From IMG/VR virus record IMGVR_UViG_3300021375_002956, positions 1 through 31,234 of that record: 31,234 bases of DNA, one strand, 5' to 3'. This DNA comes from a virus. The position numbers and the translations under genes were made by a program. Positions 1-9,300 of this stretch are shown here, piece by piece; within the stretch, counting starts at the first letter, position 1; the number at the start of each line of letters is the position of its first letter. The notes beneath the pieces were generated by a model. It searched no databases. It was given only the letters and a program-made list of their open reading frames with translations, and had not been told where the DNA came from.

Positions 1-1572
1 ATGAAAAAAGAAGAAGGCGAAAAGCCTCAGACCGTTATTCAGTTTCCTTCCGCTCAGGTCGAGCCATCGCTGCCCGATCAGGAGTATGCGACCTACAAGG
101 ACAAACTCTCAGGCATCATCGCATACCTGACCCAGCAAAAGCTCTCCAACAAGGTCATCGACGGCAAGAACGTCATTAAGCTGCTCGATGGCAGCGAGGA
201 CAATAGCCCGATCCGCACATGGCTCGATGACAATGGCGTCCTGAGCAAGTCCGGTTTCGACAGGGCACTCAGGCAGCATACCCGCGATACCATCGTTTAT
301 GAAAGGATTGGCTTCATCCCGAAGGACGAAGCCGACTTTGTGCGCCAGTATGCGGAGAAGCAGAACATCACCCTGACCCCGAACGGCATGTTGGTGCGTC
401 AACGCTCCTTCACGCTGAAAGGCCGCGACGGTAAGCCAGCCGGTGAGGTTACGAAATTCAATTACGAAACCTGCGAAGAAAGCCGCTTGGTGTTTCAGGT
501 CGCAAATGCCGAAGGTGCGAACCTCGACAGCTATGGCCGCGAACTGCGCTTGCTTGCCGCATCGTTGAAGCTGAACTTCCGTGAGAGCACGATTACCGAC
601 GCCATCGACGCTTGGCGCGAAGATATCACCCGTCAGATGAAGGTCGATGCGCTGTTACAGATTGCGTTCGAGAAGGGCCGTGCAACCGGTCCAGACGGAC
701 AAGCCATGTGGGAAGCGGTCGAAGCTGCCTGTTTCGACACGACCGATGTTGGCGCCGGTTTTCCCATCGCTGTCCTGAAAAAGTTCATGTGGCAGGTTAA
801 GCGTAAGGCTCGCGGCTTGCCAGTTACCAACCACCTCATGCCGGTGCTATCCGGCGCGCAGGGCAAGGGTAAGACGCATTTCGTCCAGGCCATGACCAAG
901 CCGCTGGAGCATTTTAAGCGTGAGGTCGATTTCAACATCATCACCGATGGCAAGACCGCTGACATTTGGAGTTCGTGGATTTTGTTCATCGACGAAATGG
1001 GCTTCTTCTCGAAGGCCGATGTGGACACGGTGAAGAACGTCATCACCGCCGAAAACAGGTCGATCCGCACGATGCGTCAGAATAGCAGCGCGCCGATCCG
1101 CAACCATGCAACGCTCATCGGCTGCACGAACAAGAGCCTTGGCCAGCTTATCCGTGACGAAACTGGCGGTCGTCGTTTCGCCGAATTGGTATGGCGCAAT
1201 GATCCGAATTGGGATGCCCTAAACGCGGTCGATTGGGTGATGCTCTGGAAGAGCGTCGATGAAACCGGCGAAGACCCGCTCATTGAGGCCAACATGATGG
1301 ACCGCCTGCGCGAGCAGCAGGAAGAGAACCGCAATCAAAGCCCGGTTGAGATTTGGGTCCGTGAACACGCCAGAAATTACAAGAGTTGGAAGCGAGCCAT
1401 CGAATTGCATGTCGATTATCGCGAATGGGAGAAGGAAGCCTTTCCACGTCAGGATACCAACCAGACGATGTTCGGTCGCAACTTGTTCAACCTCATGTCC
1501 AGTCTGGATGATTTCCCGCTGAAGAAGAAGAAGATGAGCAACGGCATTAACTACCGCTACACCGGCATTTGA
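1..1572 (+). CDS. VapE-like P-loop ATPase/helicase, phage DNA replication
   Basis: A 523-residue protein with the core of the virulence-associated protein E family, which acts as a primase-associated helicase or initiator in phages and satellites. Walker A (GAQGKGKT) lies at residues 285-292 and Walker B (ILFIDE) at 327-332. A sensor-like segment at 372-377 ends in C-T-N, and the family signature D-E-T-G-G-R-R is at 386-392, with R391/R392 as likely arginine fingers. The N-terminal 200 residues show no zinc-finger primase motif, so any primase would be separate. The gene begins at the first base of the window, so its ribosome binding site and upstream partners are unseen; a longer N-terminus cannot be excluded. 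It runs opposite to the structural genes, as expected for an early replication gene. The family call is firm; the exact biochemical role is inferred. Confidence 0.88.
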   Translation: MKKEEGEKPQTVIQFPSAQVEPSLPDQEYATYKDKLSGIIAYLTQQKLSNKVIDGKNVIKLLDGSEDNSPIRTWLDDNGVLSKSGFDRALRQHTRDTIVYERIGFIPKDEADFVRQYAEKQNITLTPNGMLVRQRSFTLKGRDGKPAGEVTKFNYETCEESRLVFQVANAEGANLDSYGRELRLLAASLKLNFRESTITDAIDAWREDITRQMKVDALLQIAFEKGRATGPDGQAMWEAVEAACFDTTDVGAGFPIAVLKKFMWQVKRKARGLPVTNHLMPVLSGAQGKGKTHFVQAMTKPLEHFKREVDFNIITDGKTADIWSSWILFIDEMGFFSKADVDTVKNVITAENRSIRTMRQNSSAPIRNHATLIGCTNKSLGQLIRDETGGRRFAELVWRNDPNWDALNAVDWVMLWKSVDETGEDPLIEANMMDRLREQQEENRNQSPVEIWVREHARNYKSWKRAIELHVDYREWEKEAFPRQDTNQTMFGRNLFNLMSSLDDFPLKKKKMSNGINYRYTGI

Positions 1573-1580
1573 TGCCCGAA

Positions 1581-1605
1581 TGTGGGGAGCATTTCGCTCC
1601 CCACA
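1581..1605 (+). terminator. Hairpin after the helicase gene
   Basis: A perfect 10-bp stem (TGTGGGGAGC/GCTCCCCACA) with loop ATTTC begins 9 bases after the helicase stop codon. No clear T-run follows, so it may be a Rho-independent terminator of modest strength or an RNA-stabilising 3' end. Confidence 0.6.
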
Positions 1606-1803
1606 ACCTGTCTCGTCCCGGTTCCAGATCGGCAATCAAGCCGGATGGAGAGGCGCGCATTTGACTAATCCGCGATGGCAATGGATCGAAATTATGAAGC
1701 CGATCAGAGATTAATATCAGGGAATTTCCCGGATAACAGAGTTCACGGTCCCTTAAGCATTGAGTGACACTTGCTGAATGAAATCGTTCAGCAGGAGGAA
1801 ATA
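1606..1803 (+). other. Gap between helicase and lipoprotein genes
   Basis: No gene is visible here. The stretch holds a short inverted repeat at 1773-1792 (GCTGAA/TTCAGC) directly in front of the Shine-Dalgarno of the lipoprotein gene. That repeat could fold in the mRNA and limit access to the AGGAGG at about 1793-1799. A GGGAA-T-TTCCC palindrome lies near 1729-1739. A TTGACT near 1669 has no convincing -10 partner, so no promoter is called. Confidence 0.35.
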
Positions 1804-2454
1804 GTGAAAGTATATCTGGTCACCGCCATGGCACTTCTTGCACTCGCGGCTTGTTCTAATGGATCGAAAACGGATGCAAGCCTGACAAGAGGAGAGGAAT
1901 CTCAGGAAGCGGCGCAAGAGGCCAACGAAGCTGCTGCTAACTCTGACAAATTAATTCCCGCAATGTATGATTTTACAACCAATCCTGATCGCGAGGCGCA
2001 CGACGTTGCGACATCTCTAGTCAACACTTCAACAGAATGTGTTGGCCATTTTCAAGGTCCAGCAGTGAAGCTGTTTTTCACCTACAATCCTGCCGATAAG
2101 AAAGGTGTATTGACAGCTTACACAATGGGTGGCGATCGGTACAAAGAGCAGTTCGAAGGATTAACCGAGGCGGGGTCCATGAAGGTCATGCTGGTCGACG
2201 GCTCGCCTGCTGCGGAGATTATATCGCCAGTAAAGGATAACACCCTGTTCGACGTGACGTCGCTGTTCAAGGACAAAAGTGGAGACGTAGTTCTCTATGC
2301 CGGAAACTGGTTTCCTGCACTGCAAGATGTAATGCAATCCAGGACGGTCGAGATGTATTGTGGGCGGCCGAAGTCGGAAAAGTGGTCGAAGAAGGTGGAC
2401 GGTTGGAAAAGCTACGTCACAACGCTGCAGAACACTAATTTCATGTATATATGA
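1804..2454 (+). CDS. Predicted lipoprotein of unknown function
   Basis: A 216-residue protein with a lipoprotein signal peptide: a short basic start, a hydrophobic core rich in Leu/Ala and the lipobox L-A-A-C, giving Cys17 as the lipidated residue. I chose the GTG at 1804 because AGGAGG stands 5 bases upstream and the signal peptide then starts correctly; the upstream ATG at 1771 would add 11 unlikely residues. The mature part starts with a Ser/Ala/Glu-rich linker and then a mixed region with two cysteines that could pair. No enzyme motif is recognised. It is the last rightward gene before the converging late operon. Phage lipoproteins are often exported by lysogens to block superinfection; that role is only a guess. 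The gene looks more AT-rich than the structural genes. Confidence 0.75.
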   Translation: MKVYLVTAMALLALAACSNGSKTDASLTRGEESQEAAQEANEAAANSDKLIPAMYDFTTNPDREAHDVATSLVNTSTECVGHFQGPAVKLFFTYNPADKKGVLTAYTMGGDRYKEQFEGLTEAGSMKVMLVDGSPAAEIISPVKDNTLFDVTSLFKDKSGDVVLYAGNWFPALQDVMQSRTVEMYCGRPKSEKWSKKVDGWKSYVTTLQNTNFMYI

Positions 2455-2517
2455 TTTTGACATCAAGCTGAGGCTATGCAGCATCGTCAGCAAATCTCTT
2501 ATTCGAGACACAAGGCA

Positions 2518-2539
2518 GCCCCGGAAGCAATTCCGGGGC
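2518..2539. terminator. Hairpin between converging transcription units
   Basis: A perfect 9-bp GC-rich stem (GCCCCGGAA/TTCCGGGGC) closes a GCAA tetraloop. It sits between the rightward lipoprotein gene and the leftward lysis-like genes. Rightward it is followed by CTTCTC, leftward by TGCCTTG, so a bidirectional terminator is likely though neither side has a long T-run. Confidence 0.65.
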
Positions 2540-2546
2540 CTTCTCA

Positions 2547-2735
2547 TCAGAGATCAAGTGGATTGATACGTCGCTTCTTGATCTTCGACCTAATCCATTC
2601 CGCGATACGAATGAGTGTCCAGCCGATTGATAGTACGGCAGCGATCTGGGGTAGGAGTTGGGCTAAAGTGCCAACTGCTAGAAGGCCAGACAGAATGTCT
2701 CCGATGTTACGGGCATCTTCCAGATGATGGATCAT
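2547..2735 (-). CDS. Small two-helix membrane protein, holin candidate
   Basis: A 62-residue protein with two hydrophobic stretches (about residues 12-27 and 29-46), the second containing the pattern W-T-x-I-R-I, and a basic tail (residues 50-56, K/R-rich). Size, two helices and a charged C-terminus fit small phage holins. Similar small proteins with a W-x-x-I-R-I helix occur near the lysis genes of other tailed phages, from memory of that family. Its ATG overlaps the stop of the preceding gene as TAATG, so the two are probably translationally coupled. No endolysin is in the window, so the lysis role is an inference from position and topology. Confidence 0.6.
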   Translation of the reverse strand: MIHHLEDARNIGDILSGLLAVGTLAQLLPQIAAVLSIGWTLIRIAEWIRSKIKKRRINPLDL

Positions 2736-2914
2736 TACAGCACCTGACTGACTACGGTAGCAACCGCTGTAACGATGTTAGTCCATGTGCTGGCGTCTTC
2801 TTGAGAAACAACGCCCATGATGGCGAAGAGGGATACAGCGGCAGCAGAGACTACCTTGTTCTTGGCGACAACGGTAGCTACCTTGTCGATAACGGAAGTG
2901 AGTTTGATCTTCAT
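2735..2914 (-). CDS. Small membrane protein, lysis-region candidate
   Basis: A 59-residue reading frame, start ATG at 2914 with GGAGG about 8 bases upstream and stop TAA at 2735-2737. A lysine-containing N-terminus (K2, K4, K11, K18, K20) is followed by one hydrophobic helix at about residues 21-36, a short polar stretch and a weakly hydrophobic C-terminal segment. It shares a TAATG stop/start overlap with the holin candidate downstream. Together they could form a holin/antiholin or holin/accessory pair. The pair has its own upstream TAAATA box and follows a strong hairpin, so it appears to be a separate late transcription unit. No homologue is recognised. Confidence 0.6.
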   Translation of the reverse strand: MKIKLTSVIDKVATVVAKNKVVSAAAVSLFAIMGVVSQEDASTWTNIVTAVATVVSQVL

Positions 2915-2942
2915 AGTCTGGCGACCTCCAAATGGTATTCCG

Positions 2943-2948
2943 TATTTA
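2943..2948 (-). promoter_or_regulatory. TAAATA box 1 (lysis-region unit)
   Basis: Minus-strand TAAATA preceded by C. It ends 28 nt before the ATG at 2914, and the leader contains GGAGG. It lies just downstream of the hairpin at 2979-3011. The arms ATTCC/GGAAT flank it as a short inverted repeat. Confidence 0.55.
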
Positions 2949-2978
2949 GAGGAATGGTCGTCAGATACTCATGGTAGT

Positions 2979-3011
2979 GCCGGGAGAATGAACTTTGTTC
3001 ATTCTCCCGGC
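2979..3011 (-). terminator. Long hairpin ending the tail gene block
   Basis: A perfect 15-bp stem with a 3-base loop (arms GCCGGGAGAATGAAC and its complement). It lies 7 bases past the stop of the 3019-3270 gene and about 30 bases before the next TAAATA box. There is no T-run, so it is either a terminator of unusual type or an mRNA 3'-end barrier. Confidence 0.65.
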
Positions 3012-3018
3012 AACTTAG

Positions 3019-3270
3019 TTAGGCTGCGTCCCAGACTGCAATGATGTTTGCTAGGCGCTGGCGCTCTTGTTCAAGCTGGATTTTGCTGCCGTTGAGAATG
3101 CTCACATGCTGAGCAATTACCTGAGCAGTCACATAGTCGAGTGCCGTGTCGGTAGCCGCATTGGCGTCTTCCATCATTTCATCGACAGCGGCCATCCTTA
3201 GCTCGATTGCTTCAAGGCTGGCTTCAACCTGCTGGCGTTGTGTTAGGTTTGGATTTGCATATTGGTTCAT
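3019..3270 (-). CDS. Small helical protein of unknown function
   Basis: An 83-residue, almost wholly helical, acidic protein. Residues 10-37 and 58-75 look like coiled coil (Q/E/A/L-rich with heptad-like spacing). There is no signal peptide or membrane segment. The ATG at 3270 has GAGAGG 7-8 bases upstream. It follows the tail tip/fibre gene directly and is probably translated from the same mRNA, though a one-mismatch box (TAATTA, 3291-3296) lies just upstream. Position suggests a fibre-assembly or tail accessory role; no family is recognised. Confidence 0.6.
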   Translation of the reverse strand: MNQYANPNLTQRQQVEASLEAIELRMAAVDEMMEDANAATDTALDYVTAQVIAQHVSILNGSKIQLEQERQRLANIIAVWDAA

Positions 3271-3301
3271 AGGTATTCCTCTCTTTCTTGTAATTATCGT
3301 A

Positions 3302-6300
3302 TTAGATGAACGTCCATTTCAGCCGCAGATTGTTGATCGAGAAGTTCAAGTAATTGCCGCTGATCTGACGCGTGTAGTAGTCGCCCTGATTGACCATTCC
3401 GGTATCGGTGTTGCCCTTGAACGGAACAACTTCGATAGTCACATCGCCGGTGAACGTGTCCGGGTCTGGGCCGTCGAAGTTCGTTGTGAGCGCAGCAGAG
3501 AACGACCGCGAAGCGTAGGTGCTCTGCGCCGTGCCGGTCCACGAGGCACTTGCAAGAAGAACGCCATTCTTCTTGATGTAGATAGTCAGACCGCCGTCTT
3601 GGAGATAGTCGATGTAATATGGCTTTCCGCTCTGTGTGTTCGTCTGTCTGCCGGTCAGATAAGTGAACGAGAGATTGCCTTCCAGCAGGTAGCTGCCGTA
3701 GCCGGTGGTCTGGCCAAGTGTTCCAGAATACATGGTAGCGCCAGGATTGCCTGCCGCTGTCACAGGGCCAATACGCTTCACGAAACGCTGTAGAGCCAGC
3801 GCTTCCGGGTTGATCGTGCCACCGATCATAGCGTTACCGGAAATGCGAAGATCGCCAAGGATATCGACACCACCACCGCCGTTGCTGTCAGCGAAAACGG
3901 TCAACTGAGCGCGACCACCTGACACGGCGTTGACCTGAAAATATGCAGCGGTCTTGCCATTCAGATTGTTGATTGCGGTCTGCTGGACGTTCACGGAGGA
4001 ATTGAGCGTCGAGACGCTATTGTTCAGGCTCGCGATGGACGAGTTTGCGGTGGCGATTGCAGTCTGTGCGCTATTGATGGATGCCTGCTGAGTGGTCGCC
4101 ACTGCGCTGCCGTTGCCGGGCGAGTAGCTGCAAGGCGTCGGAGCATTTGCGAATGTCTCGCGCACTTGCGGGCGCATGAACCATGCCCAGCTATCAGACT
4201 GGTTGCTGAGCGTCCCGAATTTGCGGAGATACAAACGCGCCTTCACAGCATCGGACGGGGCTTGCCCCTTGAAGCCGACCTGCGTCCAGTTGCCCATGCT
4301 AATGCCGCCGCTAAGCGGAGTTAGGGCGCCAGACGATGGAGTTGAAACTGCACCGCCAGACGCATTCTGGAACTGAAGATAGACTTGCACCTGACAGCGA
4401 TGCGCTGCGACTTGGACCGAAACATCGTACCATTTGCTTGGCTGGATCGTGATGTCCTGCATCCAGTCGGAACTTCCCGAACTGCTGCTGTTCTGCTGAT
4501 AAATGCTTATCGCGTTCACATATTGCGGATGCCAGTCGTTGCCACCGCCGTTGATGGGAAACACGACATTCGACTGACTGTTGATGCCGGTCCACCAGCC
4601 GGAAGTGTCCACCGCAAATTCCGTGTTGGTCAGGAGATTGCCGCCGCCAGTGCTATACTGAGCAGTCAGATTTGCTTGGGTGGTAGCCGTCGATGCTGCG
4701 CTGGATGCCGTCGCGGCCGAACCAGATGCCGCGCTTGCACTGGATGATGCTTCATTGGCTTTGGTCGATGCCGTGTTTGCGGAATTGCTTGCCGATGTTG
4801 CGGATGATCCAGCGTTAGACGAATGGGTCGCGGCACTCGATGCGCTACCAGCAGCCGCGCTGGCGCTATTTGAGGCATTATTCGCCTGTGTCGCTGCCGT
4901 GTTGGCCGAGCCACTAGCCGACGAGGCTGAATTGCCTGCATTTGTGGCGCTGGTCTGGGCGTTAGACGCACTGGTCGCCGCTGCGCTCGCTGATCCGGCT
5001 GCGCTGTTGCTTTCGGTAATGTCCTCAATGCGAAGTCCGACGACACGCGCATCATGCACGGACCCGGCTTGACCGGCGTCGTTCTGAGATTGGACGAAAG
5101 GCTTGAAGCGAAGGATGTTTGCCGGAATGCCGAGATTAAACTCGAAATAGCTCCAGGTCGTGACACCGGCATTAGCCGCACGGCTATATGGGAACGAATA
5201 TGATCCGTTGGCCAATTGTCCCTGAATGCCGACGTTAACCGGATATGCAGATGATGAGCCGCAGCGCGCATAACCCGAAATGCGAAAAACGCGATCATTG
5301 GTCTGGGGTAGCGGAATGAACTCTGCACCTTCGGTGGCGTCACGCGCCTGACTACGCAGTTCCTTTGTCGTGCCTATCGAGCCGTTGGAATAACTGGTGA
5401 CGGACACCGAGCCATTCCACATGCCCGTGCTACCGTCTTCAAATGTCGGCTTTGCGACGAAATTACCGGTCGCATAGCTGCCAGCATAAAGAGCCTGCGC
5501 CGCTGAGGTCGATGCGCTGTTGCCCGCGTTCGATGCCGACGTGCTAGCCGCTGATGCGCTGTTGCTGGCGCTCGTCGCGCTGCCAGATGCGGCATTTGCG
5601 GAGTTGCTGGCGTTCGTCGCCTGTGTCGATGCAGTGTTGGCGCTGCCAGCGGCATTGTTGGCCGATGTCGACGCATTGCTTGCACTGGTCGATGCCTGAC
5701 CCGCTGATGTCGCCGCGTTGGTTGCGCTGGTCTGGGCCGATGAAGCGGACGATCCAGCAGCGGACTGACTTGCGGATGCCTGAGAAGCGCTATTGGCTGC
5801 TGCGCTTGCTGATCCGGCCGCACCCGTGCTTTCGGTGATATCCTCAATACGGATGAATGCATAATCGACCGTGACCGTGGATGACGCAGCCAAGAGCCGC
5901 AGCAAGCAGCGAATGCTGGACGCGCCAGCCGCAATCATTGCGTTGGTCGTGGATGCCGGAACAGTGCCGGTCAGTTCGACCCACTGGTTCAGCGCGGTAA
6001 AAGTATAAGTCGACTGAACTGTGCCATTGCCCATCGTGCTGCCGGTCGTATTCACGCCAATGCGGTAAAGCTGAAGCTGGGCAAAAACAGAACCGGTCTG
6101 CTGACGGACCTTTGCGGTGATGCGATAAACGCGATCCGCTTGGAGCGGCATCATTCCGATATTGCCAACGTCAATCTGGCTATTTGCAGTGACGCGCATG
6201 GATCGACCGACATCGCTGTTGTTGACGAAAGCGAAGGTCGAATTGGCGGTGATCGGGTTTAGTGCAGCCGGTAGACCGCCAAAACCCTGCTGCCAGAACT

Positions 6301-9300
6301 TGCCGTCCTGCTGGAAATCCGATGGCATTTGAGAAGCCGCGCTGAGCTTCGCGGAAACATCGGATGAGTTTGCAGCGGTCGCGCTGTTGCTGGCATCGGT
6401 CGAGGACGACGACGCGCTAGACGCGCTATTGGCCGCCGAGGTCGCGCTATTGGATGCTTCGTTGGCCTTGGTGGAAGCCGTGTTTGCGGACTGGGTTGCG
6501 CTGTTCGCGCTATTCCCCGCGTTGGTCGCGGACGTGCCTGCCGACGATGCGCTGGTTGCGGCGGCGGAAGCAGACGAGGCAGCGGCCAATTGGCTCGTAA
6601 CATCTTCGATTTTCAGAAATGCGAGCTGGATCGTGTGTGTTTCGCCCGGTTCGAGGCGCAACAGTGGTCGCAAGTAAGCGCCGCTACCCGCGATCACTGC
6701 GTCACCGGTTACGTCGATTGTTACGTTATACCACTGGTTTTGGACCGAAAGGGTCTGCAGAGTGGATGGCTGACCAATCTGACCATATGAACTGGACAGG
6801 TAAATGCCGTAGAGGCGCACGCCCGGTGCAGTGGCAGATGTTGCGCGCACCGACATGGTTAGGCGATAGGTTCGACCGGCGATCACGCTGACAGCACCCA
6901 GCGGCGCGATGTATCGATATGTGGTTGTACCGCCCATTTGAGCGACGCGACCGACATTGGCGACATCGGGATACGAGACCGCATTGGACAAAGCGCCTTG
7001 AGAGCCGGGCACACCCGTAAAAGTGTGCGACCAGAACAAGCCATCTTGCATGAAGTCGGATGGCAACAGCGATGCGGCGGTTACTTTCGCGCCATCAAAG
7101 CTGGATGAAGCTGAAACCGCCGAAGCAGCGGCCGACGATGCCGAGTTGCCCGCATTCGTTGCGCTGGTCTGGGCGTTGCTGGCACTGCCGGATGCTGCAG
7201 ACGCCGAACCACCGGCAGCAGTCGCGCTATTGGCGGCATTTGTTGCACTGGTCGAAGCCGCATTCTTCGATGCGTTGGCGTTGCTCTCGCTGGTCGCTGC
7301 ATTGCTGGCGCTGGTCGATGCTTCGCCTGCCTTGGTGGTTGCGGTGTTTGCGGAATTCGACGCCGACGTGGCCGACGTTCCAGCATTCGTCGCATTGGTC
7401 GATGCAGTGGAAGCGGAAGTTGCTGCCGCCGATGCGCTAGCCGCTGCACCATTTGCCGAAGCTAGAGCTGCTTCGCGTTCGGTAACGTCCGTGATGCGAA
7501 TTTCACCAACACGGAAAATCAGCGATCCCGCAGTCTCTGATGAGTTCAGGCGAATGCCAGCGCGAAATAGCACGACATCGGCTGGGATGGTGGTCACACC
7601 GGAGATGGTATCAAGCGAGAACTTGGCAGTTAGGACATTGACAGAACCGGTGGTCGAATAGTTACCGATAGTGCTTGATCTATAATTGGATGCTGCTGTT
7701 CCGAAGCCGGAGAGCATCGTTCCCAACGCTATGTTGAAACTAACCGCGCCGTCACTCTGCGTGATCTTGAACGAAACCGAGACTTCATAGATGCGACCGG
7801 GTTTCGGTGCGATCACGCCTTTGGTCAGGATATTATTGCCTGCACCGGCCCAATTGTTGAATTCCAACGACGGACCCATGTCGGCGTCGATCACCGCCGT
7901 TCCGGGAATGTCGGCCAAGCTGGTTGGATTGCCGGTTCGCTGGTTGGTCCAGTGCTTCGCGCCTTCATCAAAGGTCGATGGCAAAATGGGCGAAGTGACA
8001 TAGAGCGCACCGAGCGTGCTGTTATAGGTCGAGTTCGCGGACACCGCCGATGCTGCGGCAGAAGTCGCCGCGTTACCTGCTTCCGTGGCTTTTGTGCCTG
8101 CGGTCGATGCCGAGCCGCTTGCAGCCGTCGCGCTATTTCCCGCATTTGTGGCGCTGGTCGCGGCGTTGGTCGCGGAAGTTGCAGCCGCGTTCTTCGACCC
8201 TAGCGCATTGCTTTCGCTGGTTGCGGCGTTCGTCGCACTGGTCGATGCTTCACCGGCCTTAGTGGTTGCAGTATTGGCCTGAGTGGTCGCGGTCGATGCG
8301 GATTGACTTGCTTCCGTCGCTTTTGAGCTAGCCGTGGACGCCGATGTCGCTGCGGCAGTAGCCGAGTTGCCCGCGTTCGTCGCAGATGTCGCAGCGGCCG
8401 TCTGAGACGTTTTTGCTGCATTTTCCGACCCCTTAGCGTTTGTCTCGCTCGTCGCGGCATTGGTGGCGGAAGTGGATGCTTTACCAGCCTGTGTCGTGGC
8501 AGTGGTCGCGCTAGTCTGGGCAGCAGATGCGGAAGTGCCCGCGTCGGTAGCGCTGGTAGCTGCGGCGCTGGCAGAAGTGGAAGCTGCATTGGCGGAGGCA
8601 GCGGATGCTTCGCGCTCGGTCACGTCGAGCAGGCGAATTTCACCAATAACGAGAGTCAGTCCGGTTTCTGACGAGTTCAGACGAAGGCCGGGGCGGATAT
8701 ATTTGGTATTGGATGGAAGCGAGGCCATGCCAGTGCCGCCACCGATCGCGAACTTGGCAGTGAAGGTCTGGACGGTATTGTTGGTTGTGACGCTAGACGA
8801 ACCGCCCGAAGCGAATGCTGCTGACGATCCATCTGTGCCGACATAGTTTTCAGCCATGGTCGCAAGGATAGGATTGAAGCTGACCGAACCGTCGGAAGCC
8901 GTGACCTTGAGGCGAACCGTCACTTCGTAGATGCGACCCGCCGAGACAGCGACCGCGCCTTTGCTCAGGATATTCGTTCCGGCAGAGGTCCAATCGGAAA
9001 ACTGTAGCGCCTGACCGAGATCCGCATCTGTGACCTGAGTGCCTGTGGTCGTCGCTAGGGTTGCAGGTGCGCCATTGCGAACACGGGTCCAGTGCTTTGT
9101 GCCTTCCTCAAACGAGAACGGCAGCAACGGCTGATTATAGACCGTGTTGAGCAGGTCATTATATGTAGACGTGGCAGAGACGTTGCTTGCCTGTGCAGCG
9201 GTCGCGCTATTTCCTGCTTCAGTGGCCTTGGTGCTGGCGGTAGATGCCGAGCCAGATGCAGCAGTTGCGCTATTGCTGGCATTGGTCGCGTAGGTCTGGG

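Noticed and set aside
1771-1803. Upstream ATG for the lipoprotein gene
   Set aside because: It would add residues in front of the signal peptide and place the Shine-Dalgarno inside the gene.
7023-7661. Long plus-strand reading frames over the fibre gene (also near 4680, 8085, 8460, 9357 and 9729)
   Set aside because: They are antisense readings of Ala/Ser/Thr-rich repeat codons, giving Ala/Val/Leu-rich nonsense proteins without ribosome binding sites.
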